Shown piece after piece: positions 42,912 to 53,197 of a DNA stretch of 64,000 bases (the first letter of the stretch is position 1; every line of letters begins with the position of its first letter). Location: NCBI GenBank assembly GCA_001632435.1, contig KV423923.1, forward strand, positions 279,813-343,812. Direction: 5' to 3'. The translations under genes and the position numbers were made by a program. This DNA comes from Calocera cornea HHB12733. Lineage: Eukaryota; Basidiomycota; Dacrymycetes; Dacrymycetales; Dacrymycetaceae. The notes under the pieces are model-generated. The model was not told the DNA's origin and searched no databases. It saw nothing but the letters and a program-made list of their open reading frames with translations.

Positions 42912-45303
42912 ATGCTCAGCATGGCAAATCTGCTGTTGTCAGTCTCTATGGCTGGCCTGGCATTGGCGCAGACGCCCGCCCTGCCTCCTTACTTGCAAAC
43001 GGCATCGGCTGCCTACACCGGTGCACCGTACTTCCCCAGCTACTTGTTTGCGCAATACTGGCCAAGCTTTGAACCCACCCAGACGGTGGTTCAGCCACAG
43101 CCCAAGATCACCGATCCGATCAACGGCATGATCTATCCCCTGGAGCTGACCGATCCAGCCACGATCCCCGACGTACGTCTGTAGTCCATGGCTGTAGTCG
43201 TGATTGTGATCTCATCGTCATCTGGACAGGCGGACACTACGGATCCCTATGTTCTTCCGCCGTCTCTTCTCACTGATGCAGTTGTCGGTCCCCTCTTGCC
43301 CATCACGAATTTATCTACACCTGGATCTCTTGCCTTGGCGGCTCAGGCGCTGCAAAGCATTTTGGAGATTGCATACGGTAAGGATATCAACGAGACCTGT
43401 GGGAAATGCACGGCCGCGCTGGGTGTTGGAAAGATGCTCGCCAACACCGCTCCTTGGGAGGTTCCGGGCCTGCTGATCAGTCTGTGCAATGAGTTTGCAT
43501 ATGATGTAAGCGGTTAGCCTCGAGCAAGTTTGTACTGAACCTATCTTGTAGAGCTACGGAACGTGCACCGAGAACTTTGCAGTCAACAGCGATGGAGATA
43601 TTGCGACGCAGGTTCTGGCGCTTGCAGACGTCACCGGACAGGATGGGCAATATATCTGCTCTTTGTTCATCGACGTATGTATTGTCGTGTTACTTCATGG
43701 CTGGGTTTGCGTTGATATCTATCCAGAGCACCTGTCCGCTACCTGCCGTCAACGAGCTCGATTTGACAGGCTACTTTGCAACCCCGAAGCCCGCTAATGC
43801 TGTTGCACCTTCCCCGAGTGGCGAGCGCATCCGTGTCCTACATCTGTCAGACTTCCATCTCGATCCTCGATACTCCACGTACTCCGAAGCGGATTGCGCA
43901 CAATACCTGTGCTGCCGCTCTTATAGCACGAACGGGCAGAGCCCCAACCAGACAATTCTTCCTGCCGCGAGATACGGCGCATACTATTGCGATACGCCCT
44001 ACGATCTGGCTGGCGCGGCTATCGAGGCTATACCTATTCTGGCGGGTGCCGGCCCGACAGGAAGGGAGTTTGACTTTGCTATATTCACTGGCGACCTTAC
44101 CTCGCACGACAACGATAATCAGCTCAGCCGCGCGTATGTCGAATATGAGGAGACATCGGTGTACGTATGGCGTCTGCTTTCGCTTCTCTTTCGCATACTG
44201 AGAACCCCTTCAGCTACTCGATGATCAAGTATGCTATTGGGTACTCGCCCATATATCCCACTCTGGGCAACCACGACACGTGGCCTCAAGCATACAACTC
44301 TCCTCTAACCCTTCAGCCGGAGTATCTTGCCAATCAGTTCTCCTGGAACTATGAGTATATCTCAGCACTGTGGGCAGAAGCGGGCTGGATCGACAGTACT
44401 ACATATCAATATGCCAGCGTGCATTATGGTGGATACGCCTACACCACATGGAGGGGACTCAGAATCATATCATTCAACACCGATTTCTGTAAGTACCATC
44501 TTCTCAGTCACGACCGTGTTGCTGATTCCTTCTTCTGCTCCACAGGGTACAGAGACAACTGGTACAACTATGTCAATACTACCGATCCGGATATTTCAGG
44601 CCAATTCCGCTGGATGGCCGACGAGCTGCAAGCCTCCGAGGATGCGGGCCAGAGAGTATGGATAATTGGCCATGTTCCTCCTGGGTGGAACGGCAATCAG
44701 GCGCTCCCCAACCCGACCAACCTATTCTACCAAATCATTGATCGCTACGCACCGCATGTCATTGCGGAGACCTTCTTTGGACACACGCACGAAGACGAGT
44801 TTTCCATCTTCTACGCGAACAATGGCACTGATATGTCCGCCGCAACGGCTCTCGCGACCGCATGGACTGCTCCCTCCCTGACACCACTGAGCAATTTGAA
44901 CTCTGGTTTCCGCGCCTACGACGTGGATCCGGTTACCTTCAATATTGTCGACTCCTACACCTGGTTCTCGAATATATCGGATGCGCCAGCGCTGGACAAT
45001 CAAACCATGATCGGACCGACGTACACGCTCGAATACTCGGCGAGGGAAGCGTATGGAGCCAACATTACCTGGCCAAAGTCGGCACCTTTGAATGCTACTT
45101 GGTGGCATCTTGTCACCGAGCAGTGGGAGATTAACCCCAGTCTCGTCGAGAAGTTCACGATATACGAAGGGAAGAGCTCTGTCATGACCGCTAATTGCAC
45201 CAACACAGCTTGCGTCCAGTCGAAGATCTGCTACGCTCGGTCTGGATCCGTTCCAATCGCTGGGCTTTGTCCGTATGGCTCTACCTATGGCTCCGTTCAG
45301 TGA
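42912..45303 (+). CDS. Acid sphingomyelinase-like secreted phosphodiesterase 3
   Basis: Third copy. Signal peptide (LLLSVSMAGLALAQT), LPPYLQTASAAYTGA, then a saposin-like part with ETCGKCTAALGVGKMLAN and SYGTCTENF. The metallophosphatase core shows VLHLSDFHLDPRY, FAIFTGDLTSHDN, TLGNHDTWPQ, VWIIGHVPPGW and TFFGHTHEDEF. All ligand positions are kept. The intron after FNTDF has the same position as in copy 2. The C-terminus reads WWHLVTEQWEINPSL and LCPYGSTYGSVQ. A second ATG three codons in is equally possible. Copies 2 and 3 also share promoter blocks, so they are probably the most recent duplicates. Confidence 0.92.
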
Positions 45304-45930
45304 TGGAGACCAACACTAAGAGGGTAGGTATAGGAGATCAGCGTAGATAAATAAATGCGGGTTGAAGGGTTGAAAGTCGTTTACTGTACTGTGGCAGGCT
45401 GTCCTTGGGCATCACGTGATTGTAAGTACACGGAGGCATATTGGGCAGCTTTACGCTGACAGTTCCCTTCTTGGCACCGAAGTCAGTTTTCGGCGCTGGC
45501 ATTGTTCTAGACAACTCATACTCCCTCTTGGCGATTCAAGTGTTGCACAGCGCCATACGGCGTCTCTACGTCCCGCTCAGTATCCGTCTCATTTCCGATT
45601 CTAAACACCGTCCTGCGCTCCTTGCCGATGATGCTAACCCCTTGTCCCCTGGGCTGGCCGTTGGGACAAGCTGTAACGCATTCGTTCCAGCTGCACGTTC
45701 GTCTTTGCTGTACTTGCTGGAGCACATAATGGACTGTTCCATGTGTTCTGCGCTTCTTTCTGTCGTCCTCGGCCTACCTCGTCATTCACCTGCAAAGAGC
45801 CCGAAGGACGTCTTCCTCCGTCCACGTCGAGAGTACACGATATAAAGACAGCTATCTTGTCGATACACCTACGCCTAACTCTGCTTTGGGAGAGCTTTCC
45901 GTGGCACATAGAAAGATAGTCGACTGGACT
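45304..45930. other. Intergenic, promoter of sphingomyelinase-like gene 4
   Basis: About 630 bp with CACGTG at 45413-45418 and a TATAAAG at 45841, 90 bp before the ATG. The longer promoter block of genes 2 and 3 is not kept. Open frames inside are not supported as genes. Confidence 0.45.
45413..45418. promoter_or_regulatory. CACGTG site upstream of sphingomyelinase-like gene 4
   Basis: E-box palindrome followed by A, 518 bp before the start at 45931; flanks differ from those of genes 2 and 3. Confidence 0.4.
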
Positions 45931-48303
45931 ATGATTGCTCTCCTCGTCGCCGCCGGCTTGCTGGGAAGATGTTTTGCTCAGTCCCCAACCTTGCCGCCGT
46001 ACTTACGAACCGCATCAGCGGCTTTCACGGGTGCTGTCACCTTCCCAAGCTCTCTCTTCGAGCAATATTGGCCGGGATTCGAGCCGACGCAAACCACAGC
46101 GGAGGTCCAGCCGATCGTCACCGATCCCGTCAATCGCGTCGTCTTCCCTCTTGAACTCACGCAACCATTCCCAATCACCGATGTTCGTTCTTTTCTCCCT
46201 TGATAACATCGGTAACCGATCTGACACATTATTGTTTCAGGGAGATTTCGTCGATCCTTATGTCATTCCGCCTTCGCTGCTCACCAATCAAGTCACCGGT
46301 CCGATTTTCCCTGCATTCAACCTATCGACGCAAGGATCCCTTGCGCTTGCTGCTCAGACCATGCAGAGCATCGTCGACATCATCGAAAGCACTGAGATCG
46401 GAGACTCGTGTGCCAAATGCCAGGCAGCGTTGAGCGTGGGGAAGATTCTCGCAAACACCGCGCCTTGGGAGGTTGCCAATGTCATGGTTACGTTATGCAA
46501 CATGTACAGCTTTGTAGTGAGTCGATCGCAGAACCTCTTGCTCGCGGTCAGTTAAAGATCCTTGCTAGACTTACGGCACATGTGCGGAAACTTACGGCAT
46601 CACATCCGACGGTGATGTCGCGACCCAAGTCTTGGCTATGGCTGATGTGGGAGGACAGGATGGCGAGTACATCTGCAATCATTGGATCGGAGTGTGTCTT
46701 GTTCCACCTGTTGAAAATTCACGATCTCACTCTTTCAGGCTGCTTGTCCTCTGCCGGCGCCAAATGAACTCGACATGACCGGATACTTTGCGACTTCGAA
46801 GCCTTCCGATGCCGCTGCACCTCCTCCATCGGGAGAGCGAATCCGTGTGCTACATTTGTCGGATTTCCACCTCGATCCCCGATACAACATTGGCGCCGAG
46901 GCAGAATGCAGCCAGTACATGTGCTGTCGCTACAATGCATACGCGGCGTCGAGCCCGAACAAGACTGTTCTGCCTGCTGCGAGATTCGGCGCATTCCAGT
47001 GCGATCTCCCTATGGATCTTGCCGGTGTTGCGATTGAAGCGATTCCTGCCCTTGCTGGTGCGGGTCCTACTGGCCGAGAGTTCGACTTCGCCATCTTCAC
47101 TGGCGATCTCATTTCCCACGACAACCACGATTGGCCCCTGCAACTCGGTCGCACGTACATCGAGTATGAAGAGTCCATTACGTGAGCTTTACACTATCTG
47201 TTACAGTAACCTTACTGACTTTGATATTCAGCTTCTCCATGATCCAATCTGCACTGGGCAGTACTCCGGTATACGCCGCATTGGGCAATCACGACACTTG
47301 GCCACAAGCCTGCGCAGCACCGCTCAGCATGCAACCGGAGTATCTCGGCAATCAATTCTCATGGAACTACGAGCATATATCCGCCTTGTGGGCACAGAAG
47401 GGATGGATCGACAGCACCTCGTATCAGTACGCCAGCGTGCACTATGGCGGATACGCGATCACGACCTGGAGAGGACTGAAGATCATCTCATTCAATAGCG
47501 ACTTCTGTACGTGGAGATTGCATTGTTAGCCTCCTAACGACTGACATACATCGGCAGGGTATACAGATAACTGGTTCAACTACATCAATACCAGCGACCC
47601 GGACATATCAGGACAGCTGCGTTGGATGGCGGACGAACTGCAACTCTCAGAAGATGCGGGTCAGCGTGTTTGGATCATCGGCCATGTCCCATCGGGCTGG
47701 AATGGATCTCCTGCTAGCGCCAATCCTACCAACCTCTTCTACCAAATTGTGGAGCGCTATTCTCCACACGTCATTGCGGAAACGTTCTTCGGCCATACTC
47801 ACGAGGATCAGTTCTCCCTCTTCTACACCAACAACGGCTCGAATCCTTCCGCGGAGACGGCGCTCACAACGGCTTGGACTGCACCATCTCTCACTCCATT
47901 GACCAACGGCAACTCTGGTTTCCGCGCCTACGACATCGACCCTGTAACATTCAATGTGCTCGACGCATATACTTGGATATCCAATATCTCAGAGGCACCA
48001 GCATTGGACCAGCAGAGTGCGCACGGCGCGGTCTATACATTCGAGTACTCTGCTCGTGAAGCATACGGCGCGAATATTTCTTGGCCCGAATACGCTCCTT
48101 TGAACGCGACATGGTGGCATCTCGTCACGGAGCAATGGGAAATTAACCCGAGCTTGGTCGAGAAGTTCTACTTGTATCAAAGTAAGAGCTCGGTCATGAG
48201 TGGGAACTGCACGAGCATGGCATGCATTCAGTCGCAAATCTGCTACGCTCGCTCCGGCTCTGTACCGCTCGCTGGTCTCTGTCCCTACGGCACCGGATAC
48301 TAG
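45931..48303 (+). CDS. Acid sphingomyelinase-like secreted phosphodiesterase 4
   Basis: Fourth and most divergent copy. Signal peptide (MIALLVAAGLLGRCFAQ), LPPYLRTASAAFTGA, saposin-like part with DSCAKCQAALSVGKILAN. The metallophosphatase shows VLHLSDFHLDPRY, FAIFTGDLISHDN, ALGNHDTWPQ, VWIIGHVPSGW and TFFGHTHEDQF. The ligands are intact, but PPGW has become PSGW and DEF has become DQF. There is a short insertion after SHDN (HDWPLQLG), and the shared GSVQ ending is missing (protein ends PYGTGY). Third codon positions are more A/T-rich than in copy 1. The intron after FNSDF is placed as in copies 2 and 3. Likely functional and secreted, but with the least constrained active-site surroundings. 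Confidence 0.9.
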
Positions 48304-48559
48304 ATATTTAGCTGCCGATTCTGTGTACGAAGGGTTGATTGGGTAATAAAATGAAGGCGCTTGTCAGAGATCTGGCCAATCGGCGTATCATCACGAACCG
48401 CGGAAGGGACGCGTCTAACCCTCTCCAATCTTTGCCCTGAACGACAACTTCTATGGCCGGTGCGAACTGGACTGGCGGTCGCATGTGCGTTTCATCTCGA
48501 TATATGCGCATATATCTCGTCTTTGTCTTTGTCTGACTCGTTTCTTCGACTATGTAGGA

Positions 48560-50183
48560 ATGCCGCCAAAGCGCGCTCGAAAGATACAGCAAATCGGGTC
48601 GAAAGGAAGCACTTCGCAAATCGATCACTCCAGCTCGCGCCCTCTTCATTACGACCGTCGCCATCCTCCAATGGGACAAGACGAGACCAGATAGACCTGG
48701 CAGCGGCGAAGCGCGACATGAAAGACGAGAAAGATCCATTTGCGTCGATGACGGATCCGATAGCACAGAAGACGACACGGCTAGCAACTTCATCCACTCG
48801 AAAGGCTCCAATCTCCACCGGCAGCACGAACGGCTCTGCGAACGGCGGTACGCATCTAAGACGGTCTCGTGTGATAGAAGCACTGGAGAACCAGCCAAGT
48901 GAGTGGAATGGCCGTCCATGCAGCGCATATATCTGATTCTCTTACGCAGTACCCCACGCCGAGCTCATGCGACGCATCCTGGACGCGAAGGATATGGCGG
49001 GCTTGAAGTCAAACGCGAAGATTGAGCATAATAGAGGTATCTTGATGCATTACGTCACGTCATCGGCTATGAGTGATCAGTCGCATCTAATACAGGTCCC
49101 TCGCATGGCCCCAAGGCATCCTCCTCTCCCCGAGCTTTCCCTATGCCGCTCTCGAAACCTGCCCTGACATTTGGCCCGAGGCCTTCCATACGACCGCAGC
49201 TGCCCTCAAGCTCCATGATATCCTCCGCTAATATCAAGATGTCTGCTCCTGGCGGTGACCCTTTCTGGGAAAGAAACGGGCATCTGAGCGCGGGGTCTAG
49301 CCGACGTTCACCTATCTCCTCGTCGTGCCCATCTGGCTCGGGCGATTCTCGCGCTGCTCAGCTGAATTCGACGCCCCACCTATCTTCTCCTCCCTCTGTC
49401 ATGCCCGATTCTTTGTGGAAGCCATCAGACATCGTGCAACCCAAACCTGTCCATGCCCGAGGCAGCACGCGGCCCGATGTTTTGCATCTGGCTTCAGATA
49501 CAGCGACCCATGTGTCTAGCTCTACTCTCTGCAGTGGTTTATCTAGCTCGCCACGAATCTCTGCATCAATGGAACATCCGGTCGTCCCAAGTCCATCGAT
49601 ACCTCACCAGTGGCCGCACTCACGCTCGCCGTCACCGCTCTCTCTTGTGATAACTGAAAATCCCTGGACACATCTATCCCTTGAGCTCGGCTTCTCACCC
49701 TCGTCATACCGACCTCAGCTGCCCTGGTGTCTTCCTGATCTACCCGAGTACTGGCTGCCGAAAAATGCTGGTATGGACTTGCGAATGCTACTCGAGCCTG
49801 ACCAAGTCAGGCAAAATCTGCCTCGTCTGTACTTTGACGACAGGCTGGAATTCCTCAGGCTCGATGCCCGCAATCTGAGCCGCTATGATCCTGGGCTCAC
49901 TGCATACCGTCCAGCTGCATACTACAGTCCTGATGGTGATAATGATGATATGCATGAGACTGAAACGACGCTGCTGGATGTTGACATGACTGTGGTCGAG
50001 GAGGATACGAGGCTATCCGAGCCAGCTGATGTGTCTGAGCTTGATCACAATGATCAGGTCTATCAGCCCAAGACTATTATGAATAACTCGCTGTTCGACG
50101 AAATCTTTGGCAACACCGATAGCGCAACACTTTCGGAAGGTTCGCTAGATGCTGTGATTGAGCAGATAGGCAAGCAACCATGA
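48560..50183 (+). CDS. Unrecognised Ser/Pro-rich protein
   Basis: No family recognised. The proposed start MPPKRARKIQ (48560) is basic and nuclear-signal-like, but its join to the next exon is unresolved; an alternative start is the ATG at 48719 (MKDEKDPFASMTDPIAQK). After that the model is firm: VIEALENQP, an intron (about 48900-48949), VPHAELMRRILDAKDMAGLK, SNAKIEHNR, an intron (49036-49095), GPSHGPKASSSPRAF, then one long exon to the stop at 50183. That exon is Ser/Pro-rich, with a more ordered middle (ENPWTHLSLELGFSPSSYRP, LPDLPEYWLPKNAG, YFDDRLEFLRLDARNLSRYD) and an acidic C-terminus (LLDVDMTVVEEDTRL, NNSLFDEIFGN). The make-up resembles a nuclear regulatory or scaffold protein, an inference from composition only. 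Confidence 0.6.
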
Positions 50184-50824
50184 AGTTCCAATTATCATAG
50201 CTCTTACTGAAATGATTACTACAGATGCGCCTTCTTCATCGAAACCTCCCCTGGCTTCGTATAGTCCTCCGCATCGCTCCGATCAACCAGACGTGCGGAT
50301 TGCCGAGGATCGCGCTGCGGCTCCCCAGCACCCTAGAACTCATGCTCCGCAACGAGCGGGCGCGTCCCTGCAAAGTACCTTTCGTATGGCTCTACGAGAA
50401 GCAAGTGCGCCGAAAGACTGCGCCGTTTTCAACAGTTCGCTGTTCAATATCGGTTAGTGCATTTGCGTGTGTAGACAGCTGGGATAGCATCGTGCGTCGT
50501 ATTCCATGTAGACATGAATCATGTAGCAATGATAATGCGAGAGTAAACTAGTGGAACTAGTGGTGCCCAAACACATGGGCCAACCGGAGATGTCTTGGCG
50601 TTCCGGAGGAACGCGGCAGCCAGCCACGTCAGCCCCGCCAACGCCAAGCGAGACATCTCCGCCTTCCGCGACTTTCAGGCGCAGGGCGGCCCTGCCAAGA
50701 TGTAATCGTGTACCCTGATGCGCGCCGGAGCTGCTCTGGTCTGCCTATAAGATGTCTATTGCGCTCCTCTCGGCGACGAACCACGCGATTCTCCTCACGA
50801 GCCCACAGAACAACATCCTACATA
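50184..50824. other. Intergenic upstream of first FMP52-like gene
   Basis: About 640 bp. It contains the inverted repeat listed separately and a TATAAGA at about 50746, 79 bp before the ATG. Short plus-strand frames at 50212-50551 look like read-through of the previous gene's flank and are not supported. Confidence 0.4.
50585..50661. repeat. Inverted repeat, 18-nt arm against 18 of 21 nt
   Basis: The left arm is 50585-50602 (CGGAGATGTCTTGGCGTT). The right arm is 50640-50661, whose AACGCCAAG and GACATCTCCG blocks are its reverse complement, interrupted by CGA. The spacer is about 37 bp. It lies about 165-240 bp upstream of the first FMP52-like start, where a dimeric regulator or a hairpin could form. 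Confidence 0.65.
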
Positions 50825-51778
50825 ATGTCCGGTTCGTACACTAGCCAATGTATCTGCGGCCCATCTGACATCTCAGCACCATAGGGAAGACAGCCCTCCT
50901 CCTCGGCGCGACAGGCAACACGGGCTCCTCGCTCCTGCTCGAGCTGCTCGCCTCGCCCGCCTTCACAAAGATAGGCGAATACGGCCGCCGCATCACCCCG
51001 TCCGACACGCTCCCCCTTCCGGGGCGGGAGAAGCTCCAACAACATATCATCGACTTTGAGAACCTCGCGGGCGCAGGGCTGGAGCAGGAGAAGTGGGATG
51101 TCGTGTTTGTGACGCTGGGGACGACGAGGAAGCTCGCGGGGAGCGCGCAGGATTTTCAGAGGATCGATCGAGAGTGCGTTGTTCGCGCGGCTTGCAATGG
51201 GAGATCGCGACTGACCAAGGACCAGCTACGTGGTGAACGCGGCGAAGCACGCGCGAGATCCGTCATCCACCGAACAGCGCTTGATCTACGTTTCCGTACG
51301 TCCAAGCCTCCTTTCCACCCTCCCCCCACCCGCAGCCCACTCATCCCCCCATCCCACAGGCAGCCGGCGCGAATCCGCGCTCGTCCCTCCTCTACCCGCG
51401 CACAAAGGGCGAGACGGAGCACGCGCTCTCCCAGCTCGGGTACGGCGAGACGATCGTCTTCCGGCCTGCGATGCTGCAGGGGGCGGTGCGCAAGGAGCCG
51501 CGGCCGGCAGAAGCCGTCGCTGGGGCTATTGTGGGAGCCCTTAGCTGGGTATGGGATGGGGCGGCCATACATGTACGTCTACTTGGTTGGCTGGTGGGAC
51601 GAGGTGGTAGACTGGGCTGATCTTGCACGCACAGGTGAAGGACCTGGCTAAGGCGATGAGGATCGCGGGGCAGGTGGGGGCGGAGGGGCTGCCCAAGCAG
51701 GCCAGGGCGACCAAGGTGGACGGATTTACGGTGGTCGGAAACGGCGGGGCGCTCGCGCTGTCAAATATGGATCTGTAG
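50825..51778 (+). CDS. FMP52-like NAD(P)-binding protein, copy 1
   Basis: An atypical short-chain-dehydrogenase-like protein resembling yeast Fmp52, a mitochondrial outer-membrane protein of unclear reaction. The first coding exon is only seven nucleotides (50825-50831, ATGTCCG); after the intron at 50832-50884 the reading MSGKTALLLGATGNTGSSLL gives the Rossmann GxxGxxG loop at residue 10. Then come EYGRRITPSDTLPLPGREKL, VVFVTLGTTRKLAGSA, DYVVNAAKHA, LIYVSAAGANPRSSLLYPRT with the YxxxK pair (YPRTKGETE), GETIVFRPAMLQG, and a C-terminus LAKAMRIAG...GFTVVGNGGALALS. Other introns are 51174-51225, 51296-51359 and about 51573-51635. About 235-240 residues. It is a tandem duplicate of the next gene. 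Confidence 0.85.
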
Positions 51779-52100
51779 GCATGAGGGATGGAGGTGCGGT
51801 GTGTACCAGTATACTTCGGCGTAATACGATGCCTCTCGAGTGTTTGTAGTAACAACAAAGCGCGGGAGCCGGCGAGCGTCGGCTTTAAGTGCCGGGACGC
51901 GTCATGAAAGCTAAGCGCCGACGGTGCTGGACCGGCTACTCCCACAAACCGCGGGCAGGACATGGATGACGACGCTGTGCCCTGAGTGAGCGGCAGACAA
52001 CTATAAAGCTGGCTGGCGATGCTCTAAAGCGGGGACGACGCCTTGAACCTCTGCGGCAACAACCAGCGAACAATCGAATAATCGACAGAGTATCAGAAGC
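51779..52100. other. Intergenic between FMP52-like copies
   Basis: About 320 bp. A TATAAAG at 52002-52008 lies 99 bp before the next ATG. A loose inverted pair (CGTCGGCTT at about 51877, AAGCGCCGACG at about 51913) is shorter than that upstream of copy 1. No gene. Confidence 0.4.
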
Positions 52101-53031
52101 ATGTCAGGTGCGTGCCTGCTCCGCCCAGCAGCAGCATATAAGGGCCCCACCTTACCCCAGCGCAGGAAAGACCGCCCTCCTCATCGGCGCGACGGGCAAC
52201 ACGGGCTCCCTGCTCCTACGAGAGTTACTCGCCTCCCCGCACTTTACCAAGATCGGCGAGTTCGGCCGGCGTGTCACTCCCTCTGACACGCTCCCCACTG
52301 CGGGGAGGGAGAAGCTCGAGCAACATACGATTGACTTCGACAAGCTGGATCAGGCCGGGCTAGAGGAGGGGAAATGGGATGTCGTGTTCGTCACGCTGGG
52401 GACGACGAGGAAGCTCGCGGGTAGCGTGGAGAACTGGACGAAGATCGATAAGGAGTTCGTTCTGTCTTGGTTATCTGTGCAACCGACTCTGATACGTAGA
52501 GCAGGTATGTAGTGAACGCAGCGAAGCACGCGCACGATCCGTCCCGCCAGCAGCGCCTTGTATACCTCTCAGTCCGCATCCTCTTCTGCTCGTCCTTCCC
52601 GACATTCACTAACCCCTTCACAGTCCGCTGGCGCCAACCCCCAATCGTCATTCCTCTACACCCGCAGCAAAGGTGAGACCGAGCTCGCGCTCGCCGCCCT
52701 CGGATACGGCGAGACGATCGTCTTCCGTCCCGCTGTGCTACAAGGGGCAACGCGCGCCGTGCCGCGGTATGCGGAGACCGCAGCCGTATATGCTGCTTCC
52801 GCTGTTAGCTGGTTCTGGGACGGCGCGACGATACATGTATGCGCATATATCGCGTGCTGTTGATCGGTGTTCTCACAATATTGCTAGATCAAGGATCTGG
52901 CAAAGTCAATCCGTATCGCGGGAGACGTTGGAGTTGCCGGATTGCCTAATGAAGCGGGCGTAACGACCTCCAACGGCTTTACTGTCATCGATAATCGCGG
53001 CGCTCTCGCGCTCTCCAAGACCAATCTGTAG
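52101..53031 (+). CDS. FMP52-like NAD(P)-binding protein, copy 2
   Basis: Tandem paralogue of copy 1 with the same exon plan, including a seven-nucleotide first coding exon (52101-52107, ATGTCAG; intron 52108-52165). The joined start reads MSGKTALLIGATGNTGSLLL, again placing the Rossmann GxxGxxG at the N-terminus. Motifs then are GRRVTPSDTLPTAGREKL, VVFVTLGTTRKLAGSV, YVVNAAKHA, LVYLSSAGANPQSSFLYTRS with the YxxxK pair (YTRSKGETE), GETIVFRPAVLQG and IKDLAKSIRIAGDVG...GFTVIDNRGALALS. Both copies keep the nucleotide-binding and Tyr/Lys residues, so both may be active. Fmp52-type proteins lack a proven reaction; mitochondrial association is known for the yeast relative and inferred here. Confidence 0.85.
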
Positions 53032-53197
53032 ACGAGGGCCAGAGAGCGGTCTGTACTGTAATCTAATGGGTCGTAATACTGTGATGAATTTGAACAGTGC
53101 ATGCTCCGACTGCGATCAAAGAGCATACGAGGAGGCAGACATCCATCTCTAAAAGTCAAAAAGGAAAGTCAAAGCGCATAACTTAGGCCTGCTATGC

